This document shows positions 8,902-20,600 of a DNA stretch of 27,503 bases, in pieces. The first letter of the stretch is position 1. Each line of letters opens with the position of its first letter. The DNA is from Mnemiopsis leidyi (lineage: Eukaryota > Ctenophora > Tentaculata > Lobata > Bolinopsidae). The position numbers and the translations under genes were made by a program. Below the pieces are notes generated by a model. It did no database searches. It worked only from the letters and a program-made list of their open reading frames with translations, and had not been told where the DNA came from. The stretch spans positions 1 through 27,503 of the forward strand of contig JH152870.1 in assembly GCA_000226015.1 (NCBI GenBank), written 5' to 3'.

Positions 8902-10535
8902 ATGGCAAATATGGAGCAGTTATCCGTTTTGACGGCTAAAATAATGAGTGATGTCAGTTACACTAATGAGATAGCGACTATACTCGATATGCTTTCTGAG
9001 GAGAAAAACTCTGAAATCTTAACCGTCGCTGTTTTATCATCTCTTAGAAAGGTAAGCTTAAAGTAATTGTTGAAATATTCTCCAAAGAATATCAATGCCG
9101 AGATACGACTCTTTTTCATTTCCCTGGTTTTTAACAAAGTTTATAATCTAAGTAAGTGTTAAATTAGGTAAGTGTTCAATTAAGTAAATGTTAAATTTTC
9201 TTGAAGTTTTTTCACACATGATATAAGTCAGGGTTTATTGAGTATCCACCCCTGCAGATATACGAGAAGTTACAGACAAACAGGTGGCTGTTCGAGGAGG
9301 GAGATAACGCCGAAGATAAGGAAGTGTTTGAATACCGACAGTGGATGAGAGAGACTTATAATGACGTGTTTACTGCGATAACATCTCTGATAATCTCCCC
9401 TCATCAACAAGTACAGGACTCTGCCTTCTCCATCTCCCTCTCTTTCCTCACTGCTGAAACTGTCTTTGTGAAACTTCCTCGAGAACGAACTTTCTTGTTT
9501 GTCGAACAGGTTCTTCTTTCCAAAAATACAGACTTAGTTATGAAACTTTCTAAAGAAGTGTCTGATCTTGACTGGAAGTTTGCTGCGTTGAAAGCAGTTG
9601 GTCGGTTTTCAAAACTACATTCCGGGGATCATACCTTATCTGATTTTGTTTATCAGTTGTTATCAGCCATTGACATATCAGAGTTGTCCCAACATTCCGG
9701 GGAGAAACAGAAAACAGACGCCTCTAAAACCATACATCACATTTGTAAAGCTTACAACTCTACCTGGGTTCTGTTCCTGAAAATGCCCAAATCCAGAGAA
9801 TTGTACCACACTATTTTATCTAGTCTACACGAGAATGTAATACCACACATGCACAACCCAAAACTTCTTATAGACTTTCTTGTAGACTCGTACAATCTTG
9901 GAGGAACTGCCAGCTTGCTTGCTCTCAACAGTCTGTTTATCTTGATAACAAAGTACAACCTGGACTACCCTTCCTTCTACCCGAAACTTTATAGAATGTT
10001 AACTCCTGACCTTCTACACACCACATACGTTGCTAGGTTCATCATGATGCTGGATATATTCCTCAAATCGCCTTTACTCCCCGCGTACTTAGTCGCTGCC
10101 TTCGCAAAACGTCTCGCGCACAACGCACTCCAAGCACCACCCCATGTTGTGATTATAGTGATGAGATTCATTACCAACCTGGTAAAACTGCACCCCAGTG
10201 TAAAGAGGTTGGTTCACAGAGGCAAGGATCACGCAGCGGTGCGCACGGACCCGTTCTTGTACGCAGAGGAGGATCCTGCACAGTGTAACGCTCTTCAATC
10301 CTCACTGTGGGAGCTGGAGGTGCTAGCTGAACACTATTGTCCAGCAGTTCCTGCTGTCGTGAAGACTTTGAGAAAACCTACTGATGAGATATTAGTGGGG
10401 TTGGGACTGGACAAGGACTACGATGGTTTGTTTAAGGAATATTTGAAAATGTGGAATAAAGATCCGCCCTTAGAGTTTGAAGAACCTGTTTCTTTTGATC
10501 AGTCAGAGTATTCTGATATCTTCTCTTTTAATTAA
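8902..10535 (+). CDS. NOC4L: Nucleolar complex protein 4 homolog
   Basis: Two exons, 8902-9051 and 9258-10535, join in phase 0 (AAAG|GTAAGC; CCTGCAG|ATATAC) to give 475 residues, near the usual length of animal NOC4L. The join restores SSLRK-IYEKLQTNRW ahead of VFEYRQWMRETYNDVF, the start of the conserved part. The diagnostic CBF/MAK21-type C-terminal block is intact: YRMLTPDLLHTTYVARF, then LPAYLVAAFAKRLAHNALQA, then FITNLVKLHPSVKRLVHR. In yeast, Noc4 binds Nop14 and is needed for 40S subunit maturation and export in the nucleolus; the same role is inferred here. I prefer the ATG at 8902 to the one at 8866, because a splice-acceptor-like CAG (8895-8897) lies just before it. The protein would otherwise gain 12 basic residues. 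One intron is few for this gene compared with vertebrates. Confidence 0.95.
9052..9257 (+). other. NOC4L intron, 206 bp, phase 0
   Basis: It has GTAAGC at the donor and CCCCTGCAG at the acceptor. It contains a short three-copy run of aagtgttaaattaggt-like units around 9150-9195. There is an in-frame stop soon after the donor, so reading through would truncate the protein at 55 residues (from the ATG at 8902). Confidence 0.85.
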
Positions 10536-11097
10536 CTTATTATTTTTATATTTTCAGGGTTGTTTTCTAATTTATTGTTTCTTTTATCGTAACGGTTTCA
10601 GAGAAATGACTGTATCAATGCAATTTTACCTGATGACCTAATGTAACGAAGTCAATCCCTGCATAAGATCTCACATGAAACACCTGCTTCTACTCATTAA
10701 AATTCTTGGTACTTTCTACCACGCTAGGTATTACACAATATACACACTATTAAACACTTCAATACTAGTGCTTCACTGGCCAGCTTCCTTTACTGCAACT
10801 ACACTTCATTTCTTCAAATAAGTAATAAGAGGTGGTATTTACCGTTCTAATTGGGCTTATTCAAACACATTTTTCAGAACACATAAACATTTTATTTCTG
10901 TACTCTACGTTTTAGAACTATAAATGCCTGACTGACGGTACAACGAATATTGTACACTTTATAACTTTGGATTGCTTGACTACACGTTACATAATAAGAA
11001 ATAATGATAAAGTTCTATCTAATCATAGATGTACATTAGAATACAATGTAGAACTCAAGTACACTATCGAGCTATAAAACATCCTCTCTTCATCCAG
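10536..11097. other. NOC4L 3' region and short gap to CTU2
   Basis: About 560 AT-rich bases separate the NOC4L stop from the CTU2 start. This is NOC4L 3'-UTR plus the CTU2 upstream region. A CATTAAA near 10697 could serve polyadenylation. The right end is a strong pyrimidine tract and CAG (ATCCTCTCTTCATCCAG, ending 11097), one base before the CTU2 ATG. Confidence 0.45.
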
Positions 11098-11098
11098 C

Positions 11099-12743
11099 AT
11101 GTGCAGTACAGCCAGTTTTGGCGGGAACTCGTGCGGGTCACGTGACGAGGAAATGATAAAGCGGAAAACTCAGAAAAGAAGGGACGTCTGTTTCAAGTGT
11201 AAAACTGGGGATCCTTTTGTCGTTATCAGACAAGGAGACCCATTTTGTGGGACGTGTTTTGACACGCATGTTATTCATAAGTTCAGACAGGTTGGTTAAA
11301 ACTTATTATTTATTTCTCCAATTTTACTGTGTATACAAGTTACAACTGTATATTTCTTTAATTTTACAGTCTTAGCATTAACAGTATATTTATTTAGTTT
11401 AACAGTCTTAGCATTAACAGTATATTTCTTTAGTTTAACAGTATGATATACAGTTTACTCCTTTTTTCTGTCTCAAGCATATCATATTGCCCTGTAATAA
11501 ATTAAAAGTTCATTTCTGGGTATTATCTAATGTGAACCACTTACCATTGCAATGCATGATACTCATTAGGAGTAAAAGATTGACATTCCACAGTGATGGT
11601 TTAATCAAGCAGAGGCCGGAATTATTCCAAATAAGGAATAGTCTAGGTGACATATATAACACATTACCACCATCACTACACTAACTAACTGTACTCCAGG
11701 GTCTGGGCAAGACAAAGATCCTCTATCCTGGCGATAAATTACTTGTAAACGTATCTGGAAACGTCTCGTCTCTAGCGATGTTACGTCTACTGGCTACCGG
11801 ATACGACACCGCGTCGCACAAGAAGATTACAGCTGATCCTAAGATTGTGGTTGTGGACGATAGTTTCATGTTTGATTCTGGAGAGAGTCCAGTACCGGCC
11901 ATATTGCGGGAGGTAGAAAGAGTTCCTGACATGCCCCGACAAGTTTTTGTAGTGCCATTTCAGCTGGTCTTTCTGAGTAACTTTAGGGAAAGGTGTAATG
12001 AGTTTTACGAGGGAAATAAAGATAGGAAAATTGTTGATTTTAATGAAATGAGGGTTGACTTCGAGAAACTTGCTGATTCTGCTAGAAATACATTCTCAAA
12101 TATAGAAACAGTATCTGCTAGGGAAGACATACACCGATCTCTACGTCTTCAGATATTATCCACACTTGCTGGGATATTACACAGTACTAAGATCATGATG
12201 TCGGACACATCTACCGATCTAGCTGCGCGGCTGCTCTCCAGCGTCGCAGTCGGACGTGGCGCAAACCTCCCGCACGAGACTCAGTACCTGGACAACCGAC
12301 TACCTGGTGTCACTTTCATAAACTGCATGCGGGAGTTCACCCCTAAAGAGTGCGCGTACTACTTGCGCCGCCTGGGAGTTGCGCCGATAACTGTGTTGAC
12401 ACACAGCACATTGTTGGACCCTATCGTTGGGAGCGTTAACAGACTAACTGACACTTTTATATCGGGCCTACAAGCTACCTTCCCTTCTACAATCAGTACT
12501 GTCATGAAAACCTCCGCAAAGTTACAACCCATGTCGAACTGCAGTAGAAACTGTGATGTGTGTTTGCTTCCTATTATACAGCGAGAGGCGGATGTTACCG
12601 ACAAAATGTCTGAGTTAGATTTAGAGGATAAGTTGTGTAATGGGTGTGTTATTGCTCTTAGTGAGTGTGAGCAAGATGTTAGGGAAATTGTACCCAAGTC
12701 CAGTAATGTAAAGGCAATACTTGATGAGTTCCTTATTAGTTAG
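11099..12743 (+). CDS. CTU2: Cytoplasmic tRNA 2-thiolation protein 2
   Basis: Two exons, 11099-11290 and 11700-12743, join in phase 0 (ACAG|GTTGGT; TACTCCAG|GGTCTG) into 411 residues. Exon 1 carries the N-terminal CxxC pair and the signature DVCFKCK, VVIRQGDPFCGTCF and HKFR. Exon 2 opens with GLGKTKILYPGDKLLVNVSG, the PP-loop-like nucleotide-binding fold that in CTU2/Ncs2 has lost the full catalytic SGGxDS. Toward the C-terminus are MREFTPKECAYYLRRLG and a second cysteine set, CSRNCDVC and LCNGC. With CTU1 this protein performs URM1-dependent thiolation of wobble U34 (mcm5s2U) in Lys, Glu and Gln tRNAs in the cytosol. Length is somewhat below the roughly 500 residues of vertebrates. It lies co-directional to NOC4L, 563 bases downstream. 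Confidence 0.95.
11291..11699 (+). other. CTU2 intron, 409 bp, phase 0
   Basis: The donor is GTTGGT and the acceptor CTGTACTCCAG. Its 5' half holds a tandem repeat (separate entry). A 65-codon open frame at 11487-11684 lies wholly inside it and has no recognisable feature. Confidence 0.85.
11345..11443. repeat. 36-bp tandem repeat in CTU2 intron
   Basis: The unit acagtcttagcattaacagt plus atattt(a/c)tttagttta is present at 11366-11401 and 11402-11437, differing at one base. A related partial copy precedes it (gtatatttctttaattttac at about 11348) and a partial copy follows (acagtatg). The units contain TTTACAG/TTTAACAG acceptor-like steps but lie far upstream of the used acceptor. Confidence 0.8.
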
Positions 12744-13973
12744 TACTTATTAGTTAGTAGTAGTTAGCTTTCGTTAAATGGCTTGCCTTTTAATTAATTT
12801 ATTAGATTTAGCCCAGATTTTTGAGCAGCTTTGGTGACCCGATTTCTTTTAATCCTGAATTCAGTTCTCAAACAATCGTATTTTATATTTGTCTTTGTGA
12901 AATCGAATACGGTGCACAACCACACGACACGGGCCACGGCCCAGTCCACAACCTCGCGAAAGTACTAGCTGATTTTGTTCTCGATTGTAGAACACTGGGC
13001 GCTCTGAGGTAAATTAGTGGCGCGCGCGCAGCTGGCTCGATTCGATCAATTTGATAGCCCACCTGGACCGGCCTTGCTGTACCTTCGTATTAGGCCAGGT
13101 AGCAAGACATGAGTCATGACATCAAATAACGTAATTAGTACATGTGATCTCACTTGACTGGAATAACTTGCTAAGCCTGTATTACACTTGTGATAGAAAT
13201 AGGATCTGATTTAAGTATTGATAACAGATTTGTTACTTTAAGTCACACCAGAGAGACGAACTTACAATTCTTAATTAAATTTGCCCTTTCGTGAAAACAT
13301 TTGTACGTCTTATGTCACCTGACGGCTGAGAGTAAGCAATAAGATAAACAAGGATACCAAGTAATCGTATCTCCGTCTAAGTACTAGTAGTAAGTTTTCA
13401 ATCGTCAACTAAGCTAAGAAATCAGCTCATGTTTTAAACTCCTATCTAAAGAATAAGAGAGGAGGCTTGAGAGCCATTCAATCTAAACCATATCACCATA
13501 ACTAAGATAAGCAATAAACTAGTTAAGCAAAAAATGTAAAAGCAAAAATGAGTTAATTGAAAATCCTGACAAATATAAAAATAGAGATTCCAACCAATTT
13601 GAAAATAACAATCAACTCAGACATCAAATCAACCTTCTTCCACTTTCCGTTGATTTCTTTCGTTATTCGATTTGTTCTTTCCAACACTTAGTTAATTTGC
13701 GAAGGTTGATTTGAAACTAAACAGTTCGCAAACGGCAAAATCCCATAAAAATCGACACTGTGCTAAATCAAAATATTTGTCTAAAAGAAAAACTGTCCTA
13801 ATTTTTCCTAATATCGTCATGAAAGCAGACTGTACATTTATATGAAAACTGTGGTAAAATTGGTGCCTTGTGGAAAATTTAAATTATTAAACACAACCAG
13901 CTTTAGCTACAGTAAAATTTTCGCAGAGAAATAACTAAATAAATAATAAATTAGTTAAATAATAAAGACTAAG
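12744..13973. other. Convergent intergenic region, CTU2 and receptor 3' ends
   Basis: This contains the 3'-UTRs of both convergent genes. No open frame with a recognisable motif is present; a 63-codon frame at 12821-13012 has none. A short GCGCGCGCG run lies at about 13021. I could not assign poly(A) sites for either gene with confidence. Confidence 0.5.
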
Positions 13974-14685
13974 TCAAATAACGTCCTCTTCCTCCTCTTT
14001 TTCCATTAGCTGAGATTGATCTGTCGTTATTTCTTCCAAATCATACTCCTCGCAGCCCTCATTAAACTGTCCATAAGGTAGGTTACTATTGTTAGTCACT
14101 ATGGAGGTATTGTGTCTACTATATCTCACATGAGCGATATTCGTTAACCGGGAGATCCAGTATTTGTCCTTGCATCGGTAACACAAGAAAAGTAGGAATA
14201 TAAGTAGACTGAATAGAGCTGCGCCTACAAGCAGGTAGACTAAGAGTTCGGAGCTGCTGGATCTTGGAGATTGACATAGGTTACCATGGTAACCAGATCT
14301 ACAGTCGCACACGACTGAACCGTTCAATACAATACACTGTCCTCCGTTCTTACACGTGCACGTGGAGTTGTCGTGGTGCGCGGTACACGTGGGACCCACA
14401 CCCTGTGTAACTATACATATCCCAGGACACTTAGCGCACCCTGCCAACACATCTGGCTTGTCGCGCGCGACACTGATGTGAGACGCACGCGGTAACACTG
14501 ATTCCATCTTTACAGGAGTACCAAGTCCCCTCTTTTCAACACTCCAAAGTTCCTTGCCCGTGTGGTAGAACACGTGATCACCCCAGACCATGATTTCTTG
14601 TACTTGCTTTAGTCGGCTCATTACTGTCTTGATGTGGCTTCCAGTGTAACTTACTGAGGAAAGTTGTTGTAGGTCGGGATCATAC
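13974..14685 (-). CDS. Receptor exon H: last blades, EGF, transmembrane helix, tail
   Basis: The join reads [19 protein letters not shown] and completes the third propeller. A Cys-rich linker and a final EGF (CTCKNGGQC ... [12 protein letters not shown]) follow. A hydrophobic stretch [19 protein letters not shown] precedes [10 protein letters not shown], a normal stop-transfer. The tail is about 68 residues and ends EKEEEEDVI. It has no NPxY; the nearest is NLPYGQF, which contains a YxxPhi-type YGQF. There is also DQSQLM, resembling an acidic dileucine signal, and an acidic cluster. Confidence 0.95.
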
Positions 14686-17600
14686 CTGAAAATATTAGCA
14701 TCATTATTTGAACTGATACAGCTCTATACACAGCTATACATAGCTATATTTAACTATATTTAACTATACACTGTACATCTATGCTGAGCTAAACTGAGAT
14801 ATACAGCTTTAATATGCTTAGCTGAGGGCTCCAAGATTCCAGTACGGTAGGGGGACATTACAAGGCATTTAACTATACAATACAGCATTACATCACATTA
14901 AAAAGTACAACTATAAATGCTAGTTTACTGACCAGTATACACGTTTAGCGGGCTCATCAACAGAAAGGGAAGTAGCCCGTCCGTCTTTAAACTGGAAAGT
15001 TCTAAGATCGTTATTAGCTGTAGCTAGATATCTCTTGTTAGATCCGTCACTGCTCATAACGCCCAACATCCAGTTTCTGATGAAGAAGATCAGGCCGGTC
15101 TGAGGACTTAGAGCTAGTTTCTGTAGAGGGTATATAGGGTCTGTAAATAGAGTGCGAGAGAGGGTGTGGTTGAGAGATAAGAGATAGAGAGAGTGTGAGT
15201 TACAATACACAATGTTGTGGGTTAGAGGGTTGTATTGGATATCCCGAACTTCACCCTTCAGTTCCGCTACAAACTCCTCCTTGTTCACCTCCACATCACC
15301 AGCCGTGGAGCGTCTGTAGAGTGTGTGAGTGTTAACCAGTAACACTGAGTAGTACAAACTCTCGTCTACAGGCGCGTAGAAGGAGAACTTGTAGCCGGCG
15401 CGTGCGCGCGGAGTCAGCTTTGTCAAGGTGGCTGGAGTAGAGAGTCTAACGTCGAACTGAGTGGAGATGACAACACGCGTAGGACCAGATTCCTGTTTGC
15501 AGCTACTCCCGTCAGATCCGGACTTGATGAACCCAGCTACACAGCTGCATGTGTAGCTTCCCTTTAGGTTTGTACAGACTTGACTACACGTGGTGGCGTC
15601 CTCACACTCGTTAATGTCCTTACACGTGCGTCCGTCACTAGCTAGGTAGTAACCAAGGAAACAGCTGCATTGTCGCGTGTTGTCTGGTAGTGCGTTACAA
15701 ACGTGACTACACCCACCGTTACCATCGTCACACGGGTTACCATGGTTACAGCGCATCACATCACGTGAGTTCCTACACATTGATGTCTGGTGCGCAGTAC
15801 TGTTGTTGCACTGTGGTTCTGTGATACACCTAGTCTCTAGATCCTGGTCTGTTTTACAGTCGTACGCGCCCGGCGCACACTCCGGCTGACGGGTAACCGG
15901 ACAGAGTAACTCATCACTGCCATCAAGACAATCATCGGCTCCGTCACAAAGACCGACACTCTCCCGGAGTATCCTGCCGGAGTAGGAGCAGCAGAAGTCC
16001 GGCGGAGAACAATCAGACCCCGGACACCACACCTCATCTTCCTCATCGTTACAGTCAGCCTCTTTGTCGCACCAGAAACTCCTGGGCACACACTTCCCGT
16101 CCGCACATTGTCTCTCAGAGGCGGAGCAGGGACAACCATCCCTCTGCCAGACCTTGTGTTGGAATGATCTGAGTGCTGGCCCGCAGTACCCTCCACACAG
16201 CCAGTCTGACTGACTCGGAACACACATTCCATCACAAAACAAGAAACCCTGCTCACATCCCACATTCTCACAGCCAGCTTCATCTGCACCACTTTCCAGA
16301 TCTTTCCAGCCGTCACAGACCAGGGATTGTGAGACACATCGTCCTGTTGTTCCTGACCAGAGTGGCACGTGACCGGACTGGCATTTAGGCTGACATTCCT
16401 GGTCGGTAGAACAGTCCTGGACACCGTCACATAGCCACTGTGTCGGGTAACAGAGAGAACCACACTGGTATGTGTCTCCAGTACAGACCCTCTCCCCTCC
16501 TTCATCTACACCGTAGTAACAGTCGGTTTTACCGTCCCATTGTACGCTGTCTGGGTAGCACTTCTGTCGACTGTTGTTGTCAGTACATTGGATTCCAGAA
16601 CATTCCAATCTACCACAACCCTCCTCATCCTCGCCAAGGAGACAGTCAGGAGTACCGTCACACTTGTACACTGCCGGAACACACGTAGATGTACTGGTAC
16701 ACTGGAACTCAGTGTCGCTACACAGGGTGGTACCGGTACTGTTAGTACCGGTACACCGCATCTCGTCTGACTTGTCCTGACAATCGGGGATGTTATCACA
16801 CACCCTCCCTATAGGAACACACTGGTTACCATGGTAACACGAGAACTGAAGCAGACTGTTACACGTGTACACATCACAGCCCACCTCGTCAGTACCGTCA
16901 GTACAGTCCTGTATACCGTCACATCGGAACCGTGTCTCAATACACCCCCCACCTGAACACGGGAAATATAGTCCACCTTCACACCTCGTCTCCACAGCTT
17001 TACACTCTCCGTCCTTGTACACCCCACTCTCGCAAATACAGGTACTTTGTACTTGCGTCCCCAGAGAGTCTACTGCTGTGATCACACAAACCGCTCCCTC
17101 TCCACATGTCTCCCCTCCGCAAGCGTTCTGTAGTGGTGGCTGAGAGAGAGGAGAGGCGATGAGGATGTCAGTGTAACGAGTCTGGTTAGAAGTTAGCTGG
17201 GTGCAGGAAGTTGGAGAGAGGAGCTTACATTGTTGTACTCCACTACTGGCGGTCGTCAGGTAGATGTGGGGAGAGAAGGCTCTAAAGCCGGATACTGGCA
17301 GGAGTCCAGTTTGTAGAAGCTGGGGCGTGGAGGTCGGGTACTTTAGCTCCAGTTTGTATATACAGGAGTTAACTTGCCCGGGACAATAGGAGGAGACATA
17401 GTAGAGGGTCGTTGTAACAACGTCTATGTCAAAGTGGGAGATTGTCTCGCCCAGTGCAGTTAGTGTACGTCTGCGTGTTCCGTCCATACCAGTCTCTGCG
17501 ATCTGGGCAATTCCCTGGTGCACGTGTATGAAGTACATCTTGCCGCGCGCAGGCAGAAGGACAAGACTCCTGACCTTCTCGCAGTGTGCGCTGATCAGAG

Positions 17601-20600
17601 TTACTTGACGTTGACTGGGAGACACCAGGTTTATCTGACCCAACACAGGATCGCTCCAGTAGAGGTTCCCCGTACTCCAGTCCAGCGCGAGAGAGGACAC
17701 GTGCACATTCTGCAGCTTGCTCCATGTACTGTCTAAAGTTGTATCGTTGTCAAAGATATAGCGCTGTATGGAAGTTCCCTCTGCAGTGTAGACGTAGTTA
17801 GAGTTTACAGTGAAGTGTGCAGCTATGTGATGTACAGTGTCCGGTAGGTCATACAGGACTAGGTGTGTGGTCGGATCCAGGTAGGAGTCGTGCGACAGGA
17901 GGTAGACAGTGTGGTGGGACAGCAGCAGGAAGGAGAGGGGCGTGTCTGGGTAACACGTCACTTTGTCACGTCTGTCCAGGGAGAACCCATCCGCGCACCC
18001 ACACGCGTAGCCACCAACTGTATTGTAACACTCCTGTGTGCACACTCGCGCGTGTGCACGCAGATCACACTCGTCTACATCGACACAGTATTTCTTGTTC
18101 CTTGCTAGCTGATAGCCAGGGTCGCAGCTACAGTAGTAGCCCAGTCTCAGGTCCACACATTGGCCGTGTTCCAAGTCGCAGGGACGAGTCAGACACTCGT
18201 TAACTGGCTCGTCCTGACAATCTTGCTCGTCCGATCTGTCTCCGCAATCGTCTATGTCGTTACACACCGCGTTCTGAAGGCGTGTCACGTGATTATATCT
18301 GTACATCGGGGCACAATGACGATAAATTGCCTTGGAGTGAACATACTCAATGAACTGGAGACATAGTGTACATTGTACAATAAATGACATCTGCATGTAT
18401 ATTGAATGATGGGAGTTGAAATCGAGTAACGAGGAGGAGTACTAACCTGACTGATGCAGCGCCCAGTATGACAAAGAAAGTGAGAGGGAGGACAGACAGA
18501 GCAGTTCTCTTCGTCCGAGTTATCAGCACAGTCCGGACTACCATCACAGCGGTAATGTTTGTCTACACACGCACCGGACTTGCAGGGGAACTGGTCCTGC
18601 GCGCAGTGATCGGAGATACAGTCCATCTCATCTTTACCATCGCTGCAGTCTTGCTCTCCGTCACATCGCAAGAAGTCCGGGAGACATCCGTTATCGCAGG
18701 CTATCTGGTTCTCCTCGCAGCGCGAACAGTTCAGCTCGTCCTCGCCTAGCGGGCAGTGGCGCACTCCGTCACATTTGTAGCGCGGGTTTACGCACTTTCC
18801 ATTGTCACACCGTGTGTAGCCCTCTTTGCACTTGTCACAAAGCAGCTCGTCACTTCCGTCTTGGCACTGTGAGACACCATCACATCTGTAGGGAACTCAA
18901 CTTTAGTTGCTAAAACTGAGAAAAGTATTTGCAATGTAACAACGGAGCAATTTACCTAGGCGAAAAATTTTCATTTCCACCTCTTGTTGCAACTCGACAA
19001 GAGGAACATGCGATTAATTTCACAAACAGCCGAGCAACTAATTGAGTTTTGTAATTTTACAAACCTCAGTAAAAAGCTTATACACCCAGTTCCGTCCTGA
19101 CAAGTAAACTCCCACTCTTTGCAGGACTCAGGTCCAGACTCACACTTTGCCTCGTCAGTCCCATCATTACACTCTGATATCCCGTTACAGCGCGCAGTGG
19201 CAGGGAGACAGCGCGCTTCCCCAGACTCTCTCTCGTCACATCGGACCACACACTGGTCCTCCGAACAGTTTTCCTCGTCAGTTCCGTTAGCACAGTCGGA
19301 GTAGCCGTCACATGTCCAGCTGAGCGGGATGCAGTTGTTAGGTGCGCATTGGAATGTGCCAGTCGCGCAGGGTGTGTGTCCGCACAACTCAACCGCCTCA
19401 TCACTCCCATCCGGACAGTCCGGGTGTAGGTTACACTCCAGCTTCCTGTTTATACAGTGTCCGGAGCTGCACAAGAAGCCTGCTTCACACAGACCGGAAC
19501 AGTTCAGTTCGTCGCTGCCGTCCACACAATCCTGACTAGCATCACATCTTAGCGTGCCGTGAATACACCCTCCCACTGCGCACTTAAACTCTGTGTCCCT
19601 GCAGTCAGTGTCGCAATGTTTCTCGTCCGACCCGTCATAGCAGTCCCTGAACCCATCACAACGCTGAGACTCGTCAAGCATACAGTTTCCGTCGTCGCAC
19701 CTCATCAGCGCATCACATTGCTCCCCTGTGTAGATACAAGTTCCGTCAGAGAGCGTGAAATCATCACTACAGAGACAGGAGGTAGCACCAGGTGCAGTCT
19801 GGGTACAGATGTGGGAGCAGCTCGCGTCGGCGCACAGCGCATTAGTAGCAGGCTGGAGAGAAGCGTGGGAGAGAACCATCTTGGCTGGAGAAACAGGAGT
19901 CCCGTTGGAGAGTTGTAGAGTTACTGCCCTCTTTTCTCCAGTCAGCTTGTTGTACGACATCAGGCCGCTGTTGGTCATGTAGTACAAACTACTCTCGAAG
20001 TATGCTATGTGGGTTACAGGATCCTCGCTGAGAGTAGCAGTCAGGAGATGTGTTTGTCCTGTACTGTCCTGTGTGTAGAGGGAACTGTTCTGTGTCAGGT
20101 AGAAGATATTCCTACTCACTTGATCCAGGTAGATCAGGGATACGTTCTGGGATTGGATCAGAGTTACACAGTTTCTCGCGTCTACCCTGCACTTGACAAC
20201 ATCCCCGCGCGTAGTGGTGTAGTACAGGTCGCTGTTCACGATGTCCAGTGTGACAGCGCGAACTTCTTTACTTAAGGTTTTGAGACCAGTGTATCTTGTG
20301 TTACTCAACATGAGGGTGTCGTCTTCGACCCAGTACACGTTATCATTGCCCCAGTCTACAGCGATACTCGTTATCGCGTTCTGTCTCTTTATTAGTGTGC
20401 GCACGAGGTGGGCTCCAGTCTCCGGCAGTTGGATGGAGAGTATTTCGCCGCGACTTGCTGCTATTATAAGCCCTGTGTCTGCCAGGACATCAAACGCGGT
20501 GATGTCTGGACTATGTTCAAAAGTGAGAGGTGTCAGAGCCGAGACTACACTGTTTCCAACTTGTGCGGAGTAAAGTTTACTGTTCGAGGTAAAGTAGACA

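Noticed and set aside
9989..10298. Minus-strand frames opposite NOC4L
   Set aside because: Antisense shadows of a conserved coding exon.
18310..18396. ATG at 18396 as a separate gene start (1158-codon frame)
   Set aside because: The bases before 18273 are intronic; joining to exon F restores the LDLa spacing exactly.
18971..19064. Extension of exon E to the stop at 18971
   Set aside because: Sequence after the GTTTGT donor loses the module pattern, and splicing to 18885 completes a perfect LDLa.
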